The position numbers were made by a program, and so were the translations under genes. The notes beneath the pieces were generated by a model that did not search any database, was not told the origin of the DNA, and worked only from the letters and a program-made list of their open reading frames with translations. A stretch of 5,341 nt of DNA from Methanofastidiosum sp. (GTDB lineage Archaea > Methanobacteriota_B > Thermococci > Methanofastidiosales > Methanofastidiosaceae): the NCBI GenBank assembly GCA_013329085.1, contig DUKX01000149.1, forward strand, positions 5,108 to 10,448, in the 5' to 3' direction. This document shows positions 1 to 5,262 of this stretch, in pieces (position 1 is the stretch's first letter; each line of letters opens with the position of its first letter).

Positions 1-209
1 CAACCAAGCTTTAAAGCCTCTCTCTGCTCATTGTTTATGCTTCTACCCTTTTCTGATTTCTGAAAACAAACTTTTGAACAATAATGATGTTTTACGCTAT
101 CAACCCCCGATTTATTTCTTATAAATTCCTTACTACAATAATCACAGATACATAAATAGTGCCCTCCTGATTTATTACGCTTATTTATTGGGAAAAATTT
201 TTTAATCAT
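1..209 (-). CDS. Partial small zinc-finger protein, possibly NUMOD/HNH homing-endonuclease-like (3' end outside window)
   Basis: I translated this frame by hand. It opens at an ATG (207-209) and stays open for 69 complete codons to the left edge, so only the N-terminus is visible. A good ribosome binding site, AAAGGAG (217-223), sits 7 bases upstream of the ATG. The start overlaps the rusA stop by 8 bases. The protein begins MIKKFFPINKRNK and carries a CxxC at C22/C25 and a CxxxC at C44/C48, the arrangement of a small four-Cys zinc finger. After it comes KGRSINNEQREALKLG (residues 54-69), which loosely resembles the NUMOD3 DNA-binding motif (GR.S.E...K.S). Phage HNH and GIY-YIG homing endonucleases often combine such elements, so this could be the N-terminus of one. 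It could equally be a short stand-alone zinc-finger protein. No catalytic motif lies inside the window, so no function is assigned. Confidence 0.7.
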   Translation of the reverse strand, partial: MIKKFFPINKRNKSGGHYLCICDYCSKEFIRNKSGVDSVKHHYCSKVCFQKSEKGRSINNEQREALKLG

Positions 210-627
210 TTTTTAGCTCCTTTATTTCTATAACCGTCCGTGGTCGGTCTGAGTAATATTTTAAAATATGGCTGTCGACTATCTGTTTATCATCGTCGTA
301 TGCGATTTTATTAAGTGAATCTTCCACACACTTTAGGATATTATCGCAATCAGGCTTTATAACAGGTCTTATAATTCCAGACAACATTTCATCCCGCTTC
401 TTTTTGCTTGCGCTTTTAGGTATGGGAAAATAAGCTGTAATTCTTACTGCAAGAGCTCCGTTAAAATAAATACCGTCAGCAGTTTCCAGGTATGCCATTT
501 TGATATAATTTTCTACTGCATTCTGTTTTGCTGTCTGAAATGAGCGGGCATGGTTATTTATCGTTGTAATTCTTGGCCTTGCCTTGCCCTTAGGATCTCC
601 GAAGACAATAAAGAATACTGTTTTCAT
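202..627 (-). CDS. rusA: RusA-family Holliday junction resolvase
   Basis: This 141-residue protein matches the RusA endodeoxyribonuclease family in length and motifs. RusA is a homodimeric, Mg-dependent enzyme that cuts four-way DNA junctions symmetrically. Visible signatures are the N-terminal GDPKGKARPR (residues 10-19), a KPDCDN segment with D93 and D95 (residues 91-96), and a NKIAYDDDKQI segment with D111-D113. The D.D pair followed by a downstream Asp cluster fits the family's metal-binding acidic residues (D70, D72 and D91 in E. coli RusA). The start overlaps the stop of the helicase-loader gene by four bases (ATGA). Only a short G-rich stretch (GGGGG) precedes it, so it probably relies on translational coupling. 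It follows initiator and loader genes and shares the operon with recT, which suggests that it resolves recombination intermediates of phage replication before packaging. All catalytic-region residues appear intact. Confidence 0.93.
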   Translation of the reverse strand: MKTVFFIVFGDPKGKARPRITTINNHARSFQTAKQNAVENYIKMAYLETADGIYFNGALAVRITAYFPIPKSASKKKRDEMLSGIIRPVIKPDCDNILKCVEDSLNKIAYDDDKQIVDSHILKYYSDRPRTVIEIKELKND

Positions 628-1352
628 TTTGCCCCCAGCCTGTAATCTTTTCCGGTAAGCTTAATGCCCTTGCACGATTCATAAATCCGGCTCATGATTC
701 TTTCGCTTAATTTCTGCTTTATCTCAATGTCGGTTAAGTTTGTGGCAATAATTGTCGGGTAAAGATTTGCATACCGGTAATCAATAATTTCAAAATAAGT
801 CTCAAGCACCCAGTCTGTTGTTTTCTCTGCTCCGAAATCATCAATTACAAGAAGTGTGCAGTGTTTTATGTCTGAGATAAGTTCATCGCTTGTTTTGTCT
901 TCATAAGAGCTTTTAAGCTCGCTTAACAGGCCTGTTGAAGTAAAATATATAATCAGCAGATTGTATTTTCTCTTGTAGATCCTTGCGATATAATCAATAA
1001 TTGCTGCTATCAAGTGAGTTTTTCCGGTCCCCACTGTTCCGGTTAAAAATAAGCCCCTGCCCTCGGCCAGATTTTTTACAAAGTTTTTGCAGAAAAGCCT
1101 GCACTCACTGACTGCTTTTTCATTTCCCTTTGCTTCGTAATTTCTAAAAGTCTTGTTAAAATATCTTGTTCCGATACCGCATTTTTTTGCACTTCTGATT
1201 CTGCTTGCAATAAATTTTCCACTGTCCTTAAATCTTTCTTTTTCAAAGTCTGATAATTTATGCGTAGAAGTTTTCGGCAATTTTTCTATGCTCTTCTTCT
1301 CCGTAATCCCTCTCGTTTGAGAATCGCTTAGTATTTCCGCCAGTGTTGACAC
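624..1352 (-). CDS. DnaC/IstB-like AAA+ ATPase, phage helicase loader
   Basis: A 242-residue AAA+ ATPase resembling phage DnaC/DnaI-type helicase loaders, which deposit the hexameric replicative helicase on origin DNA. With the start chosen here, Walker A is GTVGTGKT (residues 105-112), Walker B is LLVIDDFG (167-174), the sensor-1 Asn lies in IIATNL (201-206), and SERIMSRI (216-223) carries the likely arginine finger. The first 100 residues are basic and helical, as expected for the helicase- or initiator-interacting part. I chose GTG at 1350-1352 because AAAGGAGG (1361-1368) lies exactly 8 bases upstream. The longer frame from an ATG at 1385 has no such site and would translate through this one. 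The gene starts 95 bases inside the initiator gene in another frame and overlaps rusA by four bases. The transposition helper IstB has the same fold, but no transposase is present and the replication neighbours favour a loader. Confidence 0.92.
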   Translation of the reverse strand: MSTLAEILSDSQTRGITEKKSIEKLPKTSTHKLSDFEKERFKDSGKFIASRIRSAKKCGIGTRYFNKTFRNYEAKGNEKAVSECRLFCKNFVKNLAEGRGLFLTGTVGTGKTHLIAAIIDYIARIYKRKYNLLIIYFTSTGLLSELKSSYEDKTSDELISDIKHCTLLVIDDFGAEKTTDWVLETYFEIIDYRYANLYPTIIATNLTDIEIKQKLSERIMSRIYESCKGIKLTGKDYRLGAK

Positions 1353-2037
1353 TATTGCCACCTCCTTTGTTAAGTACCGCCTCAACCACCCAGTTTAGTA
1401 TTTTCAGGTAATCAGAGCCTTTAACTTTTGTTTTACCGTTAGCACCTTTCCAGATATTTAATTTTTCAATAAACCTTTTTGTGTTGTCTTCACCGTATTT
1501 ATCAATTAGCTTCTGATGTTCTTTTTCAGTCATTAAAACAAAGTCTGCATACTTTATTTTTTCTTCTTCAGATTTTTCTTCAGATTTTTCCCCCTTAACA
1601 ACCCCTTTATTATGATTATTGATTATTGATTTATGATTATTAAGGGTATCTAAATTTGACGATACCCTATCTATACCTGTATCTATACCGTATTGATACT
1701 TTATTATTTTTTCAGGGATCAAGGCTAATTCCTTGGCTTTTGCCTTTTCGTTTTTCTCTCCGTCAAATCTGTTATATAAGTCAAAATTTACTATCTTTAT
1801 CCAGCCATCTATAAAGACAAATTTATTATCTTCCATGAATTTCTGCTTGATTCTGTCGAGCTCCTTTTGGGTAAGGTTTAAATCCATTTTTATATATTTA
1901 TCAGGAAGCTCATAAATACCGCATATAGTTACTTTTTCATTTGTAATGAAATATAGAAAAGCCAGTTTTTCCCTATGGTTAAGATTCGATATATAGTTGT
2001 CGTTCCAAAATTTCGTATAGATTATTCTGGTTTTCAT
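1258..2037 (-). CDS. Phage replication initiator (replisome organizer-like)
   Basis: A 259-residue protein that resembles replication initiators of Firmicute phages. The N-terminal part (about residues 5-90) has the recognisable pattern IYTKFWND.YI, then EKLAFLYFITN, then ICGIYELPDKYI. This looks like a winged-helix DNA-binding module. A low-complexity linker follows (about 116-160), rich in Asn, His, Ile, Lys and Glu, including the repeat EEKSEEKSEEE. A second helical module (about 161-220, YADFVLMTEKEHQKLIDKYG, then LKILNWVVEAV) is often found at the C-terminus of such initiators. A short Gly/Asn-rich tail ends the protein. The likely role is to recognise the phage origin and recruit the helicase loader encoded next. 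Translation starts at ATG 2035-2037 behind a modest site, GGAAG (2046-2050), eight bases away. The last 31 codons overlap the loader gene in another frame. The linker-coding DNA is dense in repeats and may be the origin. Confidence 0.87.
   Translation of the reverse strand: MKTRIIYTKFWNDNYISNLNHREKLAFLYFITNEKVTICGIYELPDKYIKMDLNLTQKELDRIKQKFMEDNKFVFIDGWIKIVNFDLYNRFDGEKNEKAKAKELALIPEKIIKYQYGIDTGIDRVSSNLDTLNNHKSIINNHNKGVVKGEKSEEKSEEEKIKYADFVLMTEKEHQKLIDKYGEDNTKRFIEKLNIWKGANGKTKVKGSDYLKILNWVVEAVLNKGGGNSVNTGGNTKRFSNERDYGEEEHRKIAENFYA
1361..1368 (-). promoter_or_regulatory. Ribosome binding site that fixes the GTG start of the helicase loader
   Basis: On the minus strand this reads AAAGGAGG, a near-perfect anti-16S match. 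Eight bases separate it from the GTG at 1350-1352. It lies inside the initiator coding sequence, where the same bases contribute to a run of Gly codons (residues 225-227). This site decides the loader start in favour of GTG over the upstream ATG at 1385. Confidence 0.88.
1564..1699. repeat. Iteron-like repeat cluster inside the initiator gene, candidate replication origin
   Basis: Several short repeats are packed here, in plus-strand terms. (a) A 12-base-period duplication of TTCTTCAGATTT at 1564-1589. (b) Four 7-base units GATTATT at 1614, 1621, 1628 (imperfect, GATTTAT) and 1635, inside a very AT-rich stretch; TTATGATTATT recurs exactly at 1610 and 1631, 21 bases apart. (c) An inverted repeat with 8-base arms, AGGGTATC (1643-1650) and GATACCCT (1661-1668), and a 10-base spacer. 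(d) ATCTATACC at 1669 and 1681, 12 bases apart. The core ATACC occurs at 1662, 1673 and 1685 and inverted at 1645. Several phages place their origin within the initiator gene, as in the O gene of lambda. Iterons beside an AT-rich unwinding stretch fit that pattern. The region codes for the interdomain linker, where protein constraint is low. Function is inferred. Confidence 0.5.
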
Positions 2038-2104
2038 TTATTTAACTTCCACTAAATTTTGTTTATAATTTCTTTTTAAAAATTCTATTAGGTATAAATA
2101 ATTC

Positions 2105-3019
2105 CTATAGCAAATAGCCCTTTTCTATACATTTTTTCATACACTTTTCCGAGCAAACAAATCTATTTTCACCGATATAAAAATATACTCCATCAGAATT
2201 TAAAGACTGGTTGCACAGAGGGCAATTATGAGCATATTTTTTATACAAAGGCTCACAATCATTGCACACCCAAAAAGATCTACCTTGAAAACTATATGCA
2301 AAACCTTCTAAATTCACTTCACCGCAATAAATACATTTATATCCTTTTTTTGTTGTTAGATAAGATTCTTCACTTTCATTGTCTTGATTGTCAGAATTAG
2401 AGCTATTTATCTGTAAGGGATTTTTGTTTTTTATTTTTTTCCAGCAAATACCGCAGAAATATTTAATAGCCTGGTCTCTATATTGATTAAATATTTTCAT
2501 TCCTGGATCATCTTTTATTGAAATATATCTATCGTCATAGTCATTGGATAATTTATTGCATGCTAAATTTAATGATTCACTGATTTCTTCAAATGGAAGA
2601 AGTTTAAAAAATCTTTTTAACGTATTTTTTTTAAAAAAATAATCAAATCTATAAAGATAGTCTGGATGCTCTGGAAAATATTCATCAATTATGTCTTCAA
2701 GTTCTTCAACTTGCTTATTGAATCTTTTATCAATTTTTTTTATAAGCTTGTTGTATTCCTTTAATTGCTCTTCTTTTTCTTTTAATATCTCCAGATTTTC
2801 ATTTAACTTTGCAGGTATTTTGTCAAGCTTGATATTCTTTTTACCTCTATTGCAATCAAAACATGCTGTTATTAGATTATTGATATCATCACTTCCGCCT
2901 TTGGATACTGGATCAATATGGTCTACTTCTAAAATAACTTCTGGCGGTGTTTTCCCGCAATAAGCGCATTGAAAACCATCTCTTTTAAATACTTCAAATC
3001 TAATCTTTTTACTTATCAT
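2105..3019 (-). CDS. HNH endonuclease with C-terminal zinc-binding Cys pairs
   Basis: A 304-residue protein. The N-terminal HNH nuclease domain (about residues 8-61) is intact in outline: FKRDGFQCAYCG with C18/C21, EVDHIDP with catalytic-type D33/H34, INNLITACFDCNRGK with N48 and C53/C56. Next come a Lys/Glu-rich, probably coiled-coil stretch (about 70-115) and a helical region ending in YFCGICWKKIKN (187-198, C189/C192). A Cys-rich tail carries C229/C232, C252/C255, C266/C269 and C289/C293/C297, enough for about two more zinc sites. The start overlaps the 3D-protein stop by 11 bases, with GAGGAGG (3026-3032) six bases before the ATG. HNH enzymes nick or cut DNA. In phages they act as homing, packaging or restriction nucleases, and which applies here cannot be read from sequence. 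The DNA looks more AT-rich than recT or the loader, and a 67-base gap follows, so it may be an acquired gene. Confidence 0.85.
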   Translation of the reverse strand: MISKKIRFEVFKRDGFQCAYCGKTPPEVILEVDHIDPVSKGGSDDINNLITACFDCNRGKKNIKLDKIPAKLNENLEILKEKEEQLKEYNKLIKKIDKRFNKQVEELEDIIDEYFPEHPDYLYRFDYFFKKNTLKRFFKLLPFEEISESLNLACNKLSNDYDDRYISIKDDPGMKIFNQYRDQAIKYFCGICWKKIKNKNPLQINSSNSDNQDNESEESYLTTKKGYKCIYCGEVNLEGFAYSFQGRSFWVCNDCEPLYKKYAHNCPLCNQSLNSDGVYFYIGENRFVCSEKCMKKCIEKGYLL

Positions 3020-3647
3020 ATTTTGCCTCCTCTACAGGCTGGGGAGTAGTAGAGGTACTCCCCAAATTCATAAATTCATTTATAATTGTAACTTTTAATT
3101 TCTGTCTTCCAAACTCCATAGCTTTATCAACATCTGTCATATAGATATCAATGTCATTGCCTTTGATTTCATACCCGCAGTCCATAGCCAGATAAGGCTT
3201 GATTTCTCCATTAGCAAACTCAATTAAAAGAGTTGAGCCGTAAGGGACAACAGACGGATCTACTGCTGCAATGTTCAGATATTTTGCATACCGGGACTGT
3301 AAATCAATCCCGGTACTTGTTATTGTTCCGCATTCGTTAGAAGTGTAAGCTGTAACTTCAAATTCTCGGTATCTTATTTGTAGGTTTAAATCTTTTCCAA
3401 TCAAGTCAGGCTTTATTTCATAGGCTAACCTCCTCTGTTCATTTAAGAATTTTTGATGATGACTAAATATACCGTTAGCTATCAATATCCACTCCACGAC
3501 TTCTATCTCATGGTCTGCCTCCTTCTCTAACATAGACTCTTTAAGTCTGTTAATTTTGCCTAAGTTCACTCCCTCCCTGATAAAAAATACAAGTGATATA
3601 ATCGCTATGATTATGATTAAGATGATTATTGCTATGGTCTTTTTCAT
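3009..3647 (-). CDS. Membrane-anchored 3D-domain protein
   Basis: A 212-residue protein. Residues 4-22 form a hydrophobic helix behind a short basic start (MKK). No obvious signal-peptidase site follows, so it is probably a membrane anchor with the rest outside the cell. A charged helical stretch (about 24-80) leads to a 3D domain (about 96-190): FEVTAYTSNECG, AAVDPSVVPYGS, AMDCGYEIKGNDIDIYM. The three name-giving aspartates appear present as D130, D156 and D167. The 3D domain is shared with the double-psi barrel of MltA-type lytic transglycosylases and with the C-terminus of cell-wall proteins such as RpfB/YabE/YocH, implying a peptidoglycan-directed role. A Thr/Pro/Glu-rich tail ends the protein. 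GGAG (3653-3656) lies five bases before the ATG, which overlaps the upstream stop by four bases. Its place inside a replication operon is unexpected for a cell-wall protein. Whether it cuts peptidoglycan is not shown. Confidence 0.85.
   Translation of the reverse strand: MKKTIAIIILIIIIAIISLVFFIREGVNLGKINRLKESMLEKEADHEIEVVEWILIANGIFSHHQKFLNEQRRLAYEIKPDLIGKDLNLQIRYREFEVTAYTSNECGTITSTGIDLQSRYAKYLNIAAVDPSVVPYGSTLLIEFANGEIKPYLAMDCGYEIKGNDIDIYMTDVDKAMEFGRQKLKVTIINEFMNLGSTSTTPQPVEEAKYDK
3026..3063 (-). promoter_or_regulatory. Hairpin with loop complementary to the HNH ribosome binding site region
   Basis: On the transcript (minus strand), GGGGAGTA (3056-3063) pairs perfectly with TACTCCCC (3041-3048) around a 7-base loop, CCTCTAC (3049-3055). 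Five bases further on lies GTAGAGG (3029-3035), fully complementary to that loop. It overlaps the GAGGAGG ribosome binding site (3026-3032) of the HNH gene. The RNA could form an upstream hairpin, a competing hairpin that hides the ribosome binding site, or a partial pseudoknot. This suggests translational control of the HNH gene. The same bases also encode the last residues of the 3D protein. No U-run follows the hairpin, so it is not a typical terminator. The pairing is seen directly; the regulatory role is inferred. Confidence 0.45.
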
Positions 3648-4039
3648 ATCATCTCCGTTGTAAAATAATCTATTTTTTTATTATTTTTCCTTTTATAATT
3701 TCTTGCGGCTGCCCAGACTGTTGAACCTCTACGAATTACTTTACCTTGATGAAATTTATGATTACAAAGATAGGCAATGTTTGCATATGGAGTTTCGTTT
3801 CTTTCTTTATTTAATATAAATCTCATTTCTTCATCGCTATATGGTATTATTTTCCCTTTTAATTTTTCCGGGCGCTGAATTAAAATCAGTCTTTTATTTT
3901 TCATTCTCCAATTTCGAACATATTGTCTATGCCTTTCTAATTTTTCTTCATCTGTTAATTTGCTATATTTTTCCCCTTCATTAAGAGACTTTGTACCTTT
4001 TAAAAAATGACCAAATTTATCTCTAAGTATTTCGCTCAT
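3644..4039 (-). CDS. Hypothetical basic protein with helix-turn-helix/Myb-like C-terminal part
   Basis: I do not recognise this 131-residue protein as a named family. It is strongly basic and seems to have two parts. The N-terminus, RDKFGHFLKGTKSLNEG (residues 6-22) followed by a charged KLTDEEKLERHRQY stretch (27-40), resembles in style the short DNA-binding motifs of phage homing-type proteins. The C-terminal part runs PYSDEEMRFIL (66-76), NIAYLCNHKF (87-96) and RRGSTVWAAARNYKRK (103-118). That pattern of an acidic helix, an IA..L helix and then a basic R..S.V....R helix recalls Myb/SANT-like or GcrA-like helix-turn-helix proteins. DNA binding is therefore a reasonable inference, but no nuclease motif is visible. 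GGAG (4045-4048) lies five bases before the ATG. Both ends overlap neighbouring genes by four bases (ATGA), so it is translated as part of the operon. The DNA appears AT-rich compared with recT. Confidence 0.72.
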   Translation of the reverse strand: MSEILRDKFGHFLKGTKSLNEGEKYSKLTDEEKLERHRQYVRNWRMKNKRLILIQRPEKLKGKIIPYSDEEMRFILNKERNETPYANIAYLCNHKFHQGKVIRRGSTVWAAARNYKRKNNKKIDYFTTEMI

Positions 4040-4398
4040 ACCGTCTCCAATACTTTAAATAATTCCTGTTGCTCTCCCTTAGGTTTTGCCATGTCGTTTA
4101 TATCCCTTGTTCTGGCAATCCTAAGCCCTTTGGCACGCTTTGAGAGAGCTTTAATCCTTGCTATGAGTTCATCATGGCAATACTGGTAACTTTCATCATC
4201 TGTGCAGTAGAAATAGCCTGTCGAGCTATTACTCCCGATTGCGCCCTCTCCGTTTGTTACTATGTTTGAGACACACTCTCTAAGTAACCTTGAGTTAATC
4301 CTGAGTTCCACAGAGAGGGCTTTAAATGTAATGGCATTCTCAGAGCCCCTGTGATGGTTTTTAATGTGAGTTAGGATTTTATGCTCAGTCTCGTTCAT
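4036..4398 (-). CDS. Hypothetical phage protein with winged-helix-like N-terminus
   Basis: This 120-residue protein has an N-terminal pattern of a small winged helix: MNETEHKILTHIKNHHRG (residues 1-18), then AITFKALSVELRINSRLLRE (22-41) as the likely helix-turn-helix, VSNIVTNGEGAIGSNS (43-58) and a TGYFYCTDD wing strand (60-68). A basic helix follows (about 72-100, DELIARIKALSKRAKGLRIA). Similar small proteins occur next to recT in Firmicute phage replication modules, but I know of no established function. DNA binding, possibly helping initiation or control of the operon, is inferred from the fold pattern only. The ATG directly abuts the recT stop (TAAATG). The nearest G-rich stretch, GGGG, is too far upstream to act as a normal ribosome binding site. 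Translation therefore probably depends on ribosomes finishing recT. The stop overlaps the next gene by four bases. Confidence 0.78.
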   Translation of the reverse strand: MNETEHKILTHIKNHHRGSENAITFKALSVELRINSRLLRECVSNIVTNGEGAIGSNSSTGYFYCTDDESYQYCHDELIARIKALSKRAKGLRIARTRDINDMAKPKGEQQELFKVLETV

Positions 4399-5262
4399 TT
4401 ATTTTGTTAGTTGCCCCTGTGTAACCAGATTGTTCTTTTCGATAATCTCTCCAGTGTCGCTTTCAATTTCTCTTTCTTCTGTTTCTACATCAATAAAATC
4501 AATATCCTGTGATGGCACTTCTGTCATGTCCTGTGATATGTCCTTTTTGATTGTCATATCCGTTGCAATCTGCCTTGCAAATTCTATTGACTTAGGAGCA
4601 TATTTTAATAGATCTATCAGCACGGTCTTTTTTGCCATTGAGTTAAAATCTGTTACCCAGGGACCGCTGTCCTTTGCTTTTGAAAATCTGTTTTTATGTT
4701 TTTCAACTTTTACTCTGGACCATACTGTAAAATCATATCCTCCGTTTTTTAAGTGATATACCGCATAGTAGTAAATAGGCTCTCCTTCCGGTTCATCATT
4801 GGGTTTGTGCCTTAGAACTTTTTCCAATCCGTATTCGTAGTTAAACAAATCGTTCTTATATACTTCATGAGCGTATATCGCCTTGTACTGCCCTGTTCTC
4901 ATTGCAAGCTCTAAGATGCCTTTGTAGCCTATCTGGAAATTTACCTCGAGTGATTTTCTCTTTTCTGAGTAGTAAGGTATCAGATATGCCTCGCCAAGAG
5001 GTGTATTAGGTTCGAGCCCCAGCTGTGCTGACTGCATAAGAGCAGCTATGAAGCTCATCGGCTCGCAGCTTTGCAGTTTCGGAGTTGTCTTTAATATGGT
5101 AATAGCGATACGAGCAATCCTTTCTGCATCCATATGCTTAGGTAGCGCCCTCTGTATCTGGGGTTTCATTGCCTCGATAAATTCAACAAGTGTTTTAGGC
5201 TTGTCCGGTTTTTCTGTCTTTTCTATCTTTTCAAGTAAATCTTTTCCGTCTGTCTTTGCCAT
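4399..5262 (-). CDS. recT: RecT-family single-strand DNA annealing protein
   Basis: A 287-residue protein matching RecT in length and sequence pattern. RecT binds single-stranded DNA and anneals complementary strands or promotes strand invasion, usually with a 5'-3' exonuclease partner (RecE, or a YqaJ-type nuclease in Firmicute phages). Recognisable blocks are MSFIAALMQSAQLGLEPNT (residues 69-87), GEAYLIPYYSEKR (90-102), FQIGYKGILELAMRTGQ (109-125), VYKNDLFNYEYG (134-145), and WVTDFNSMAKKTVLIDLLKY (202-221) followed by APKS (222-225). The C-terminal 50 residues are acidic, low in complexity and likely disordered, a frequent feature of the family. AAGAAAGGA (5271-5279) lies eight bases before the ATG and is a good ribosome binding site. 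No exonuclease gene is in the window; it may lie upstream, beyond the right edge. This is the first complete gene of the visible operon. Confidence 0.96.
   Translation of the reverse strand: MAKTDGKDLLEKIEKTEKPDKPKTLVEFIEAMKPQIQRALPKHMDAERIARIAITILKTTPKLQSCEPMSFIAALMQSAQLGLEPNTPLGEAYLIPYYSEKRKSLEVNFQIGYKGILELAMRTGQYKAIYAHEVYKNDLFNYEYGLEKVLRHKPNDEPEGEPIYYYAVYHLKNGGYDFTVWSRVKVEKHKNRFSKAKDSGPWVTDFNSMAKKTVLIDLLKYAPKSIEFARQIATDMTIKKDISQDMTEVPSQDIDFIDVETEEREIESDTGEIIEKNNLVTQGQLTK

Noticed and set aside
1353..1385. ATG at 1385 as start of the helicase loader, giving 253 residues
   Set aside because: No suitable ribosome binding site precedes it, whereas the GTG at 1350-1352 has AAAGGAGG at an ideal 8-base distance and gives the start MSTLAEIL.
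1733..1915. Plus-strand open frame of 60 codons inside the initiator gene
   Set aside because: It lies antisense to a well-supported gene and encodes a hydrophobic, Ser/Phe-rich peptide typical of the reverse strand of Lys/Glu-rich coding DNA.
2038..2104. Minus-strand promoter in the gap before the initiator (TAGAAT-like box at 2082-2087)
   Set aside because: No good -35 box at 16-18 bases; in such AT-rich DNA single -10-like hexamers are expected by chance.
2691..2963. Plus-strand open frame of 90 codons antisense to the HNH gene
   Set aside because: Composition (Ser/Phe/Leu) is that of a shadow of a Lys/Glu-rich coiled-coil coding region; no family resemblance.
3041..3063. Hairpin at the end of the 3D gene as an intrinsic terminator
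   Set aside because: The stem is strong, but no U-run follows; the downstream bases are the ribosome binding site of the next gene.
4007..4189. Plus-strand open frame of 60 codons
   Set aside because: It spans the junction of two coupled minus-strand genes and has no recognisable motif.
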